Counted from the stretch's first letter, positions 35,687 through 46,556 are shown. The stretch: DNA of 64,000 nucleotides from Pedobacter sp. MC2016-24 (GCF_015223055.1 NZ_JADFBX010000021.1:1-64000), one strand, 5' to 3'. Numbers and translations are program-made. Notes: generated from the sequence alone by a model not told the origin.

Positions 35687-38600
35687 ATGATCAAGCTATT
35701 CACCCTGCAGAACCTATGTAAGCGGCTGTTACTTTTTGTAGTTGCTTACCTTTTCTCGTTTGCAGCATTTGGTCAGTTTTCTTTTGATCATTTGTCTGTA
35801 ACCAATGGCCTGTCGCAAAGCACGGTGTTGTCTATCTGTAAAGATAGCAGGGGGTATCTGTGGTTTGGAACTAGGGATGGTTTGAACCGTTATGATGGGC
35901 GGGCTTTTAAAATTTATCGGAGTGACCCCGAGGATGTTCGTACGATCAGCGCCGAGGATTATGTTTCTTCCATAGTAGAAGATAAAAATAAACAGCTATG
36001 GATTGGTACCCAAAACGGGCTCAACCGCTATATTCCGGAAACAGATTCTTTTGAGCGGATAATTTACAATCCGAAAGATCCGAACAGCATCAGTGATAAA
36101 ATTGTTCTTGCTATGCTGGCCGACCAGAAAGGGCGAATCTGGTTTGGAACCAATTTGGGGCTGAGTATGCTGGAAAGTCCGGGTAGCAGAAAGTTTAAGA
36201 AGTTTTTTAAAGCGGACGGACTTGCTGGTAATTCCATTTACGCTTTGGCGGAGGACCGCAAGGGTAACATCTGGGTAGGAAGTTCAGAAGGCTTAACCAG
36301 GATCAGTAAAAATAATCAACAATATGTTTTTAAAACCTTTGTAAATCGTGCCTCGGATGCATCCAGTATTAGTGGGAATTCGATTAAGGGCATCGCCGAA
36401 GATCAACAGGGGCGTATTTGGGTGGGTACAGAAACAGAAGGCCTGAATTTATTTCAACCCGAAACAGAAAGCTTTATCCATTTTAAACACAGCCCGCTTT
36501 CATTAAACGGAATCAGCAATAATTTTCTTCGTAAAATTATGATTGCCAAAAATGGTGCAATCTGGATTGCTACGATGAATGGCCTGAATATTTTAGACCC
36601 TAAAACACTAAGGTTTACGAGCTATGTACATGATGCAGACAATCGAAAAAGTCTGAGTGACAATTCCATTAAGGACATCTATGAAGATGACCAGGGCTCC
36701 ATTTGGGTGGGGAGCATGTTTGGTGGCATCAACGTAGCTCACCGAAATACCATTCCTTTTACCGTTTATAAATACAATAAATATAAAAATAGCATCAGCA
36801 GTGACATCATCAGCGTAATTGCCGGAGATGCTGATGGCAATTTGTGGATCGGGACTGAAGGGCAGGGTTTGAACCATTATAATTTTAAGACCAATCGGTT
36901 CACACATTATGTGAGCGATCCGAGGAACCCGGGAAGTCTGGGCTCAAATACCATCAAGGCAATTTATAAAGATCGTAAAGGACGCATTTGGATTGGCCTG
37001 TTCCAAGGCGGTTTGGAACGCTTCTTGCCCGAAAGTGGGCAGTTTAAACATTACAGGCCAAGGCCTGATCAGCCCAATTCTTTAAGTTATGGCTATGTAA
37101 GTAGCATCAGTGAGACCGATCAGGGTATCTTGTTAATCGGAACTTCTTCTAAAGGATTAAACCTGTTTGATCCGGAGCGGGAAACATTTACCGTCATCAA
37201 TGATCTTCCGGATAGAGGTTTGCAACTTACCAGCAGCTATATCCGGTTTGCTTATCAGGATTCAAAACGAAACTTGTGGGTAGGAACACCCCGCGGACTC
37301 AATTTACTGAAAGCTGGGAAAAGCCAGTTCCAATACTTTTTCAAAAGTTTAAAACATGCGGATAGTTTGCATTCGAATCAGATCAGCTGCATTCGTGAAG
37401 ACCGTAAAGGGAACATCTGGATTGGATCGATGCGCGGCGGCTTAAGTTTGTATCAGCCCAAAAAAGAAGCTTTTGTTACTTACACCAAAGTTGATGGCCT
37501 GGCGAGTGACAATATCATTGATTTGCTGGATGACAATGATGGCAATCTGTGGATCAGTACAGATCGTGGATTGACTAAGTTTGATCCGCTAAAGAAAACC
37601 TTTAAAAACTACAATGTTACAGATGGTTTGCCTGCCAATGAATTTAATGTGAACTCTGCCTATAAAGATAAGCAGGGGCGACTTTATTTTGGGAGTTACA
37701 ATGGCCTTGTCGCCTTTACCCCGAAGGATATTAAAGAAAATGCAGTGGTTCCAAATGTTGTCTTTTCAGGATTGAAACTCTTCAATAAGCCTGTCGGCAT
37801 CAATGGTCCGGATCACTTGTTAAAGGCAGACATCAGCTTCAGCAAAACAATCACCTTTAGTGCCAGTCAGAATATTTTTACGATCGATTTTCTAGCCTTA
37901 AATTATATTCAGCCGCAGCGCAACAGGTATGCCTATCAACTGGAAGGTTTTGAAAAGGATTGGAATTACGTAAGTATTCCAACAGCTACTTATACCAATT
38001 TGCCCTCAGGAAAATATAAATTACTGGTGAAAGCGAGTAATAATGACGGACTTTGGAGTAGCACGCCCGCAAGTATAGAAATCAGGATTTTACCTCCTTT
38101 ATGGCGCACATGGTGGGCTTATACCCTGTATATTATGGCCATCTCGGCAGCACTTTACTACGTGCTTCGCTTTACCAGAAAGCAACAGCAATTGAAATCT
38201 GAACTTTACTACGAACATTTAAACAGCGAGCGGCAGGAAGAATTGTACCAGATGAAGCTGGATTTCTTTACCCGGATCTCTCATGAAATCAGGACACCAT
38301 TGACACTGATTTTTGCCCCACTTGAAAAACTGATCCGTGAAACCAAAGAGAATTCAGCGGTAAGTATTCCCTTACAACAGGTGAAAAAGAATGCGGACCG
38401 TTTGCTGCGGTTGATTAGTGAATTGCTGGATTTCAGGAAAATTGAAACTGGAAATGTCAGGTTGCAGGTATCCGAAAATGAGTTTGTAGGCTTTTGTCGC
38501 CAGATTTATGCCGCTTATGAAAACCTGGCAGAACTTAAACGGATCACTTATCAATTTAACTGCCAGGAGGAAATCATTCCACTCTATTTTGATCCTGCCC

Positions 38601-39811
38601 AGTTGGAGAAGGTCTTTTATAACATTTTATCCAATGCCTTTAAATACACACCAGAGGGTGGAAAAATCACATTCATTGTACTTAAGGATGATGATCTGGT
38701 TAAGGTGAGCATTGAAGACAACGGTATCGGCATCCCTGCTGAGGTTCTGGATAAGATATTTAACAACTTTTATCAGGTTAAATGGACCGGTAGCAGCCAT
38801 GAGGGCTGGGGCATTGGACTGGCTCTGGTTAAAAATATTGTTGAACTGCATAAAGGACAAGTTTCAGTCTCCAGTGAAGCCGCAGTCGAAAAAGGGCATG
38901 GCAGAACCAGTCTTTCTGTTACACTGAAGCTGGGTAATGCCCATTTTACTGCAGAAGAATTGGTTTCCGATACCTTGCAGCAGGCAGTGAAAGAAACTAT
39001 TGTTGCACCGGAGGAGCAAATTGGGCCTAGGCTGAATTCCGAAGCCTCAGAAAAAAAGCAGACCATCCTGGTTGTCGAAGATAACGATGAGCTTCGTGGC
39101 TTCATCGTACAGTCGCTCTGGGCCAATTATCGGGTACTGGAAGCTGTAAATGGTGTTGAAGGTTCCGAACAGGCATTTAACCACCTTCCGGATCTGATCA
39201 TTAGCGACGTTAGCATGCCCGAGATGAACGGGTTTGATTTCTGCTCAAAGATTAAGCAGGATGAAAATACCAGTCACATTCCGGTAATCATGCTGACGGC
39301 AATGGCTACCACCTCACAACAAATAGATGGCCTGGAAGCCGGTGCAGATGTGTACATGACCAAGCCTTTTAGTCTGCAGATATTGGAACTTCACATCAGG
39401 AATCTGCTACGTGCCCGGGAGGAATTGAGGCAGAAGTATGTAAAGCAAATTATGCTTACGCCGAGAAAGCTGGAACTTGTATCGCCGGATGAAAAGTTTT
39501 TGAACAAACTGATGGCCTTGATTGAGGCCAGGATGGAAGATCCGGATTTTAATGTATCGACACTGGTAGATCAGATTGGCATGAGCCAGACGGTGCTGTA
39601 CAAAAAGATCAAAGCATTGACAGGATTGTCCATCACAGACTTCATCAAATCCCAGCGTTTAAAAAGAGCGGCACAATTGCTTAGAGAAAATCAAAGGAGC
39701 ATTTCAGAAGTGGCTTATGCTGTGGGGTTCAACGACCGCAAGTATTTTAGCAAGGAATTCAGGAAGCAGTTTGGCGTAGCACCTTCAGAATACCACCAAA
39801 AAACAGATTAG
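35687..39811 (+). CDS. Hybrid two-component system regulator (HTCS)
   Basis: A 1374-residue sensor and transcription factor in one chain. After a signal segment (residues 12-30) come two seven-bladed propellers of Reg_prop repeats (LWFGTRDGLNRYD, IWVGTETEGLNLF and others) to about 695. A Y_Y_Y domain (about 725-795; LEGFEKDWNYVSIPTATYTN) and a membrane helix (WWAYTLYIMAISAALYYVL) follow. Then come the kinase (His866 in RISHEIRTPL; ATPase boxes NAFKYTPEGG, DNGIGIP, GWGIGLALV), a receiver (Asp1174 in IISDVSMPEMNG, KPFS) and an AraC helix-turn-helix ending SEYHQ. It should bind a glycosaminoglycan disaccharide in the periplasm and activate the locus that follows. Confidence 0.96.
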   Translation: MIKLFTLQNLCKRLLLFVVAYLFSFAAFGQFSFDHLSVTNGLSQSTVLSICKDSRGYLWFGTRDGLNRYDGRAFKIYRSDPEDVRTISAEDYVSSIVEDKNKQLWIGTQNGLNRYIPETDSFERIIYNPKDPNSISDKIVLAMLADQKGRIWFGTNLGLSMLESPGSRKFKKFFKADGLAGNSIYALAEDRKGNIWVGSSEGLTRISKNNQQYVFKTFVNRASDASSISGNSIKGIAEDQQGRIWVGTETEGLNLFQPETESFIHFKHSPLSLNGISNNFLRKIMIAKNGAIWIATMNGLNILDPKTLRFTSYVHDADNRKSLSDNSIKDIYEDDQGSIWVGSMFGGINVAHRNTIPFTVYKYNKYKNSISSDIISVIAGDADGNLWIGTEGQGLNHYNFKTNRFTHYVSDPRNPGSLGSNTIKAIYKDRKGRIWIGLFQGGLERFLPESGQFKHYRPRPDQPNSLSYGYVSSISETDQGILLIGTSSKGLNLFDPERETFTVINDLPDRGLQLTSSYIRFAYQDSKRNLWVGTPRGLNLLKAGKSQFQYFFKSLKHADSLHSNQISCIREDRKGNIWIGSMRGGLSLYQPKKEAFVTYTKVDGLASDNIIDLLDDNDGNLWISTDRGLTKFDPLKKTFKNYNVTDGLPANEFNVNSAYKDKQGRLYFGSYNGLVAFTPKDIKENAVVPNVVFSGLKLFNKPVGINGPDHLLKADISFSKTITFSASQNIFTIDFLALNYIQPQRNRYAYQLEGFEKDWNYVSIPTATYTNLPSGKYKLLVKASNNDGLWSSTPASIEIRILPPLWRTWWAYTLYIMAISAALYYVLRFTRKQQQLKSELYYEHLNSERQEELYQMKLDFFTRISHEIRTPLTLIFAPLEKLIRETKENSAVSIPLQQVKKNADRLLRLISELLDFRKIETGNVRLQVSENEFVGFCRQIYAAYENLAELKRITYQFNCQEEIIPLYFDPAQLEKVFYNILSNAFKYTPEGGKITFIVLKDDDLVKVSIEDNGIGIPAEVLDKIFNNFYQVKWTGSSHEGWGIGLALVKNIVELHKGQVSVSSEAAVEKGHGRTSLSVTLKLGNAHFTAEELVSDTLQQAVKETIVAPEEQIGPRLNSEASEKKQTILVVEDNDELRGFIVQSLWANYRVLEAVNGVEGSEQAFNHLPDLIISDVSMPEMNGFDFCSKIKQDENTSHIPVIMLTAMATTSQQIDGLEAGADVYMTKPFSLQILELHIRNLLRAREELRQKYVKQIMLTPRKLELVSPDEKFLNKLMALIEARMEDPDFNVSTLVDQIGMSQTVLYKKIKALTGLSITDFIKSQRLKRAAQLLRENQRSISEVAYAVGFNDRKYFSKEFRKQFGVAPSEYHQKTD

Positions 39812-39905
39812 TCACCCCAATTGAACTGATTTTTCGCCCTCACCTGGCTAAATTAAATTGAATATTTGAATCTTGTATGAACCTGTTTTCAAGAAAAGAT
39901 CAAAT

Positions 39906-42900
39906 ATGAGCCGATGCCTTGTCGTTTTTTTGATGTGCTGCTTATTTGGCAAAACCTCCGCACAAATGCCAGTAGATATTTGTGAAACTACTGTTCCATC
40001 AAACTGGAATGCTGGTAAAGGAAAGCTGCAACTGAGTTCCAGGCACTTCAAATCTGGTAATGAATCTATTGCCTGGAACTGGGATGAGTCAGCGCAGGCT
40101 GATCTTGAAATCAGAGATACGGCACTATTACAGGTTGCAGACCAGGCGAGAAGTACTTTTGTGGTCTGGATTTACAATGAAATACCAGTTGATGACCATT
40201 TGGTCTTTCGATTTGGGGATGGAAAAAATACAAGCAGTAGTTTTCAATTTGGATTGAATTTTAAAGGCTGGCGTACAGCATGGGTAATGTACCATCGGGA
40301 TATGCAGGGCAAACCGGTTAAAAACATGAATACTTTGCGTATTGAGGCTCCGCGATCCGTTAAAAAAGGTACAATCTATCTGGATCAGATGTTGATGAAT
40401 GTGACCATCAATCCGCGCTCACCCATGCGTGATGAACAATTGCCTTTTGTAAATCGGGAAGCAGACCGGGCGGCTAATGCCCATTGGACCGCATTGTACA
40501 GTTTCAGTCGCAATCCGCAGCGTCTGGCACTTCCGGCAGCCGTATCTGAAGTGGAAAAGCAAGAGATAGAAAAGATAACCAGCAGGTATAGAGCAGTGAT
40601 CTTTCCGGCTGAGGAGCAGAAAGCGAAGATCAGCATGTCTGCTATTGAAAAATCATTTTTTTTCTGGAAAATCCAACGTAAAAGCGGTGTGATTACGGGT
40701 CGGCCGGTACATGCTACCAACGACGTAGAGCTGGTGTCTTTGTCGTCCTCCAATGCGGTAAAAGCACTTAATCAGGAAACTGATGTAAAAAAATATACGC
40801 AATTCATGTTGCAGGTTGCACAGGCTTACCACAGTGAGGTCAGTACAGATGACAAAGGCCGGTTGGAAGGCTATTTTATGGATTTGCTGGATCATATGGA
40901 TGATCAGGGCTGGGCTTTTGGCAGTGGGATGGGAGCTTTGCATCATCACGGCTATAACCTGTCAGGATATTATTCTGCTTGTTTATTGATGAAAGATGTG
41001 ATCAAGCGGCATGGGGCATTGGAAAGAACTTTCAAAAGCATGGCCTGGTTTAGCGGGCTTGGCCGCTGTCTCCAGGCGCTGGATCAATTGCCTTCAAGCA
41101 ATATTGACGTTTTCAATACACTGTTGGGGAGTATGCTTTCTGCCATATTGATAAGAGACGATTCTCCGGAAAAATTACGTTACCTGCAAAGCTATGCACA
41201 ATGGCTGTCAAAAAACATAGAGCCGGATCATACCATTGAAGGGGCTTTTAAACCTGATGGTGCAGTTTTTCATCATGGTAATTTGTATCCGGCTTATGGT
41301 ATTGGCGGATATACCGGGATTACGCCCATTGTATATGTATTGAGCAGAACCCGGTTTAGCCTGGATCAGGATGCCCGGGAAAGCTTGAAGAAGAGTCTGA
41401 TGCTGATGCATTATTATACCAACCCCTATAAATGGCCGATCAGTGTGTCTGGAAGGCATCCGACAGGGGGCTGGAAAATTGCAGACCTGCCTTATGCCTA
41501 TATGGCCCTTTCGGGAAGTCCGGATGGTACACAGGAACTGGATCAGGATATGGCTTCAATATATCTGAGGTTAAATCCAAATAAACCGGGTAAATGGGGC
41601 CTGATGTTTAAAAAAGCAGGTATAAAGCCCGCAGCTTATCCTTCAGGACATTGGAACATGAACTTCGGCTTGTTTGACATTCACCGGAGGCAGGACTGGC
41701 TGTTGACTGTCAGGGGGCACAACCGTTATTTTGTTAGTCATGAGTCCTATCCCGGGGCCAACATGTATGGACGATATCTTGCCTATGGGCACCTGGAGGT
41801 TTCATTTCCGGCAAGTCATACAGATAGTGGAAGCCATTTTAAAGATGAAGGCTGGGATTGGAATAACATTCCCGGAACCACCACATTACATCTGCCCTTA
41901 AATAAACTGAGGGCAAATGTGATCAATCCTGACGATTATAGCGGGATTGAAGAAATGTTAATTACCGATGAAATTTTTGCAGGCGGAACACATCTCGACC
42001 AACAAGGTTTGTTCGCAATGAAGCTGCATGGCCATGATAAATACGATATGGGTACTTTTAGAGCGACAAAATCCTGGTTTATGTTTGATAGCCTGGTGGT
42101 TTGTTTGGGTTCTGGAATAAGCAATCAAATTGCGGAGTACCCTACCGAAACAACTATCTTTCAAAACTACCTTAAAAACAGCAGCGATTCAATCCTGGTG
42201 AATGGAAAAGATTTCCAGGGCTTTCCGCGTGCACAGGAATGGAAAAACGATCGGGAACTTGCAATTTTGGATAACCGCGGGATCGGTTATTATATCCCTG
42301 AGGCTTCGGGGGTATTGCTGACAAAATCGAGGCAAACTTCGCGGGATCAGAAAGATAGCGGCCAAACCAGTGGTGATTTTGCCAAACTGATCTTTCAGCA
42401 TGGTAAGGCACCTGTTAACCAGGGGTATGCCTATGCGATGCTGATCAAAACCAATCGAACAAAGTTAAATCAGTTGGTTGCAGCGCAAAAAAAAGGCCCT
42501 GGCCTGTATCAAGTTCTAAGACAAGATGGTGTGGCACATTCGGTGTGGTATGCCCCTGCCCGCATGACCGGACTGGCAATTTTTGGTGCAAAACAAAAGT
42601 TAGCAGATCCGCTGATCCTGGAAAACAACAGGCCGTGTTTAATCATGTACCAGACTCAAAAAGAAAAGCTCAAACTGGCCGTTACCGATCCGGATCTGGC
42701 TTTTTACACGGGGCCAGATGATAGTCCCTTAACGGCATCAGGAAAAAGAAAGGAAGTCAGTATTTATTCCCGAAATTGGTATAGGACGCCGTCAAACCCT
42801 GGCGTTGTTCAATTGTTGATTAAAGGGCGATGGAACCTGGCATCTGGTGACAAGGATGTAGAGCTTGTGCTGCAGCCCGATGGGAATACATTACTGAAAG

Positions 42901-42947
42901 TGACATGCAGTTACGGAGCTGCCTCAACTATAGAATTAAAAAAATAA
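39906..42947 (+). CDS. Chondroitin sulfate ABC-type lyase (PL8)
   Basis: A 1013-residue secreted lyase. Signal peptide ends GKTSAQ; an N-terminal carbohydrate-binding-like jelly roll covers about 22-185 (VVWIYNEIPVDDHLVFRFGD). The PL8 toroid and C-terminal sandwiches follow. The catalytic stretch DGAVFHHGNLYPAYGIGG matches the HEGNYPGY of Proteus chondroitinase ABC as I recall it, giving His456 and Tyr461/Tyr464 as catalytic candidates. Such enzymes cut chondroitin 4- and 6-sulfate and often dermatan sulfate. I place the start at the ATG 39906, which gives a clean signal peptide, not at the upstream TTG at 39873. The sulfatase follows after 4 bp. Confidence 0.9.
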   Translation: MSRCLVVFLMCCLFGKTSAQMPVDICETTVPSNWNAGKGKLQLSSRHFKSGNESIAWNWDESAQADLEIRDTALLQVADQARSTFVVWIYNEIPVDDHLVFRFGDGKNTSSSFQFGLNFKGWRTAWVMYHRDMQGKPVKNMNTLRIEAPRSVKKGTIYLDQMLMNVTINPRSPMRDEQLPFVNREADRAANAHWTALYSFSRNPQRLALPAAVSEVEKQEIEKITSRYRAVIFPAEEQKAKISMSAIEKSFFFWKIQRKSGVITGRPVHATNDVELVSLSSSNAVKALNQETDVKKYTQFMLQVAQAYHSEVSTDDKGRLEGYFMDLLDHMDDQGWAFGSGMGALHHHGYNLSGYYSACLLMKDVIKRHGALERTFKSMAWFSGLGRCLQALDQLPSSNIDVFNTLLGSMLSAILIRDDSPEKLRYLQSYAQWLSKNIEPDHTIEGAFKPDGAVFHHGNLYPAYGIGGYTGITPIVYVLSRTRFSLDQDARESLKKSLMLMHYYTNPYKWPISVSGRHPTGGWKIADLPYAYMALSGSPDGTQELDQDMASIYLRLNPNKPGKWGLMFKKAGIKPAAYPSGHWNMNFGLFDIHRRQDWLLTVRGHNRYFVSHESYPGANMYGRYLAYGHLEVSFPASHTDSGSHFKDEGWDWNNIPGTTTLHLPLNKLRANVINPDDYSGIEEMLITDEIFAGGTHLDQQGLFAMKLHGHDKYDMGTFRATKSWFMFDSLVVCLGSGISNQIAEYPTETTIFQNYLKNSSDSILVNGKDFQGFPRAQEWKNDRELAILDNRGIGYYIPEASGVLLTKSRQTSRDQKDSGQTSGDFAKLIFQHGKAPVNQGYAYAMLIKTNRTKLNQLVAAQKKGPGLYQVLRQDGVAHSVWYAPARMTGLAIFGAKQKLADPLILENNRPCLIMYQTQKEKLKLAVTDPDLAFYTGPDDSPLTASGKRKEVSIYSRNWYRTPSNPGVVQLLIKGRWNLASGDKDVELVLQPDGNTLLKVTCSYGAASTIELKK

Positions 42948-42951
42948 GCAT

Positions 42952-44346
42952 ATGATTAAAAATCGTTTCATTTTTGCCCTGCTGATCATCTTATTTACAA
43001 GTGCAAAGCCAGGATATGCACAAAAGCCGAATGTCATCGTTATTGTGAGCGATGATGCAGGTTATGTTGACTTTGGCTGTTACGGGGGAAAACAGATTCC
43101 TACGCCAAATATTGACAGAATTGCCAGGCAAGGCATACTTTTTAAAGACGCTTACGTATCTGCGTCGGTATGTGCCCCATCCAGGGCTGGTATTTTAACC
43201 GGCCGTTACCAGCAGCGATTCGGTTTTGAACACAATACTTCCACTTTAATGGCCCCTGGATACCAGGTTACGGATGTTGGTATGGATCCTTCAGAACAAA
43301 CCATTGGCAATGAAATGCAGGCAAATGGCTATAAAACTATTGCCATCGGCAAATGGCATCAGGGAGATGAAAAAAAACATTTTCCGCTAAATCGGGGCTT
43401 TGATGAGTTTTACGGGTTTACAGGCGGGCATCGCGATTTTTTTCCATATCAAGGCAAGCGCAGCGTGGAGCATGCTTTATATGATAACAATCAGGTAGTT
43501 CCCGAAAGCAGCATCACCTATCTTACAGATATGTTTACCGATAGGGCAGTTTCATTTATTGATCAGCATACCAAATCGCCTTTTTTTATGTATTTAGCCT
43601 ATAACGCGGTACATACGCCAATGAATGCTAAAAAAGACCTGATGGATCGTTATGCCAGTATTCCCGACACCGGTAGGTGCGCTTATGCAGCCATGATGAC
43701 CTCATTAGATGATGGCGTAGGCAAAGTAATGGCTGCCCTCAAACAACATCACCTGGAGGAGAATACACTGGTAATCTTCGTGAATGATAACGGCGGAGCA
43801 ACGGTTAATTCCTCAGACAATGGTCCTTTACGTGGAATGAAAGGTTCCAAGTGGGAAGGTGGTATCCGGGTAGCTATGCTGATGAAATGGCCCGGGCACC
43901 TCGCAGCAAATAAAAGCTATAGCCTTCCTGTAAGTGCGTTAGATATTTTGCCCACCTCAATTGCTGCGGCTAAAGGGAAACAAAAGGGGCCAAAGAAATT
44001 AGATGGGGTAAATTTGCTTCCCTACCTCACTGGCCTGAATAAACAAGCACCGCATGAGGCCCTCTATTGGAGACGTGGCGTTGCAGCAGCAATTCGCGAA
44101 GGAAAATGGAAATTAATCCGGGTTAAGGAAAATGTCTTACTATTCGACCTGGATAAAGATCTTTCTGAAACGGATAACCTGGCACCTAACTACCCTGAGC
44201 GTGTAAAGTCCTTATTGGAAAAGCTACATAAATGGGAAAAGGGTTTGGACAAGCCACACTGGACCAGTTCCTATGGAGATCAAAACCAGATCATCAAACA
44301 CCGTATGGAAACGAAAGGACGTGAAATGGAAAAAATGTATCCCTAA
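42952..44346 (+). CDS. S1-family sulfatase
   Basis: A 464-residue secreted sulfatase (signal peptide ending PGYAQ). Cys74 in VCAPSRAGILTGR is the CxPSR site converted to formylglycine. Metal ligands are in VSDDAGYVDFGCYGG and FVNDNGG; GKWHQGDE and AYNAVHTPMNAK are other conserved blocks. It would remove sulfate from chondroitin or dermatan disaccharides or chains. It is sandwiched between two PL8 lyases with gaps of 4 and 19 bp, so it is co-transcribed. No maturase gene is seen in the window. Positional specificity (4-O, 6-O or 2-O) cannot be read. Confidence 0.93.
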   Translation: MIKNRFIFALLIILFTSAKPGYAQKPNVIVIVSDDAGYVDFGCYGGKQIPTPNIDRIARQGILFKDAYVSASVCAPSRAGILTGRYQQRFGFEHNTSTLMAPGYQVTDVGMDPSEQTIGNEMQANGYKTIAIGKWHQGDEKKHFPLNRGFDEFYGFTGGHRDFFPYQGKRSVEHALYDNNQVVPESSITYLTDMFTDRAVSFIDQHTKSPFFMYLAYNAVHTPMNAKKDLMDRYASIPDTGRCAYAAMMTSLDDGVGKVMAALKQHHLEENTLVIFVNDNGGATVNSSDNGPLRGMKGSKWEGGIRVAMLMKWPGHLAANKSYSLPVSALDILPTSIAAAKGKQKGPKKLDGVNLLPYLTGLNKQAPHEALYWRRGVAAAIREGKWKLIRVKENVLLFDLDKDLSETDNLAPNYPERVKSLLEKLHKWEKGLDKPHWTSSYGDQNQIIKHRMETKGREMEKMYP

Positions 44347-44365
44347 CTGAATCAATCAAACTCAA

Positions 44366-46486
44366 ATGAAGAACCGAATGAAATCCATATTACTAACCTG
44401 TTTACTCGCCTTAGGGATGTTCAGGCCTGATTTGTCAAAAGCACAATCCGGTGATCCTGAGGCCTTGATTATGAGCCGGATTGCACTTGATCTGAAAAAG
44501 CCTGCGCGCTTTAATGACAGGCCTGCTGAAAAAAATCTGGCTACACTGCAAACCAATGGCAGCTGGGCAGGTATCGACTATAAAGATAAAACGATTACCA
44601 ACTGGGTGCCAAATGATCACTTGTTGAAGTTGCTGACCCTGATACAGGCTTATGTAGAAAAAGACAGTAAATACTATGCCAACGAAAAGGTTTTTGATTC
44701 GATTGTGAAGGCATTCAGATACTGGTACGATCAGGACCCTAAAAGTAACAACTGGTGGCACAATGAAATTGCTACACCCCAGGCTTTAGGCGAGATGCTG
44801 ATCCTGATGCGTAAAGGGCAAAAACAGGTTCCGGCTGAGCTGGAAGCTTTGTTGATTGAACGCATGAAACGCGGAAATCCGGAAAAATTGACCGGGGCAA
44901 ATAAGACAGATGTTGCACTCCATTACTTTTACAGAGCTTTATTAACGGGAAATGAGGGGCTATTGGCCAGTTCTACTGCTGAGCTTTTTGATCCCATCAG
45001 GTTTGTGCATGATCAGGAAGGCCTGCAATACGATTATTCTTATCTGCAGCATGGTCCGCAATTGCAGATCTCCAGTTATGGCCTGGTATTCATCACCGGG
45101 GTTTTGAAAATGATCAATTATGTACAGGGTACACCTTATGCCATCAGCAATGAAAAATTGCAAATGTTTTCGACCTATTACCGGAACACTTATCTGAAAG
45201 CGATCCGGGGGAGTTATATAGACTTCAATGTGGAGGGCAGAGGGGTAAGCAGACCTGATATTTTAAGAAAGCGCGGTGAGAAAAGCAGGTTAATTGTGGC
45301 AACAATGGTTGATCCGATACACGCAGATGATTGGAAAAATGCCATCGCACGTACAGACAGCACAGCAGCACCCGATTATAAGATTGAACCTTTTCACAAG
45401 CAATTTTGGAATGCAGATTACGTGATGCACCTTAGGCCCGGTTATTCTTTCAACGTGAGGGCTGTGAGCAACAGGACCAAACGTAGTGAGTCTGGAAATA
45501 AAGAGAACTTACTGGGCCGGTACCTGAGCGACGGAGCAACAAATATCCAGGTGCGCGGACCTGAATATTTCAACATTATGCCGGTTTGGGAATGGGATAA
45601 AATCCCTGGTACCACCACCCGCGACTATGCCGCCGATCAGGCTACAACAAAATTCTGGGGTGAAGATGGAAGTACCGCTTTTTCAGGAGGTGTTTCTGAT
45701 GGCGTGTATGGGGCAACTGCTTATAACTTGAGCTTTGACAGCCTTGCCGCAAAAAAAGCCTGGTTCTTTTTTGATCAGGAAATTGTATGTTTGGGGACAG
45801 GCATACATAGCAATGCTTCTGAAAATATTGTGACTACAGTAAATCAGAGTTGGTTAAACGGAGATGTGCTGGGGTCGGCGATTAAAGGAACGTTTGGTAA
45901 AGGTAAAACATCGGTATTTAACAATGAAAAACAAAGCTGGGTTTTACATGATGGCATCGGTTATGTATTCCCAAATGAAAGTAAGGTAACTTTGAGCACT
46001 ATCAATCAAAAAGGAAACTGGTACCACATTAACAATTCACATCCCAAAACGGAACTTTCCGGTGATGTTTTTAAACTGTGGATCAATCATGGTGTAAAAC
46101 CGGATGCGGGTAGTTATGCCTATGTCGTTTACCCGGGTATTAAAAACAGCCTGCCACTAAGCAATTTTAGCAAATCGGGTATTCAGATCATTTCCAACAC
46201 CCCGCAAATTCAGGCTGTAGCCAATGAAAAATTGAATATGCTGCAAGTTGTATTTTACGAACCAGGTGTATTGACACTGGATGGTTACCTGGTGCAGGTA
46301 GATAAAGCCTGTATTTTAATGATCAGGGACTTGAAGCAAAAGGCTGTAATTTCGATTGCAGATCCCTTACAAAAGGAAGACCGTGCTTTGGTTAGTATTG
46401 CGAATTTGTCGGCGGGTACAAAGAAAGAATACCCGGTTAATTTCCCAAAAAATGAATTTGCCGGTTCTACAATAACAGTTAGATAG
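44366..46486 (+). CDS. cslA: Chondroitinase AC (PL8)
   Basis: A 706-residue secreted lyase cleaving chondroitin 4- and 6-sulfate, and hyaluronan, at glucuronate by beta-elimination. Catalytic residues: Asn in TGANKTDVALHYF, His in SYLQHGPQLQ, Tyr nine residues later in ISSYG. From the longest ATG these are 179, 229 and 238. From the second Met (44378) they become 175, 225 and 234, the numbering I recall for the Pedobacter heparinus AC lyase, whose sequence this strongly resembles. That suggests 44378 as the true start. The signal peptide ends SKAQ. Last gene before the 129-bp gap to SusC. Confidence 0.94.
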   Translation: MKNRMKSILLTCLLALGMFRPDLSKAQSGDPEALIMSRIALDLKKPARFNDRPAEKNLATLQTNGSWAGIDYKDKTITNWVPNDHLLKLLTLIQAYVEKDSKYYANEKVFDSIVKAFRYWYDQDPKSNNWWHNEIATPQALGEMLILMRKGQKQVPAELEALLIERMKRGNPEKLTGANKTDVALHYFYRALLTGNEGLLASSTAELFDPIRFVHDQEGLQYDYSYLQHGPQLQISSYGLVFITGVLKMINYVQGTPYAISNEKLQMFSTYYRNTYLKAIRGSYIDFNVEGRGVSRPDILRKRGEKSRLIVATMVDPIHADDWKNAIARTDSTAAPDYKIEPFHKQFWNADYVMHLRPGYSFNVRAVSNRTKRSESGNKENLLGRYLSDGATNIQVRGPEYFNIMPVWEWDKIPGTTTRDYAADQATTKFWGEDGSTAFSGGVSDGVYGATAYNLSFDSLAAKKAWFFFDQEIVCLGTGIHSNASENIVTTVNQSWLNGDVLGSAIKGTFGKGKTSVFNNEKQSWVLHDGIGYVFPNESKVTLSTINQKGNWYHINNSHPKTELSGDVFKLWINHGVKPDAGSYAYVVYPGIKNSLPLSNFSKSGIQIISNTPQIQAVANEKLNMLQVVFYEPGVLTLDGYLVQVDKACILMIRDLKQKAVISIADPLQKEDRALVSIANLSAGTKKEYPVNFPKNEFAGSTITVR

Positions 46487-46556
46487 CTATGTTAACGAAT
46501 TATTACCCTCATTTAAATTAATTAGACACCCTTTATTTGGGCTGTTGATGCTCAAA

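Noticed and set aside
39873..39905. TTG start of the ABC-type lyase
   Set aside because: It would put eleven charged residues ahead of the signal peptide; the ATG at 39906 gives a normal one.
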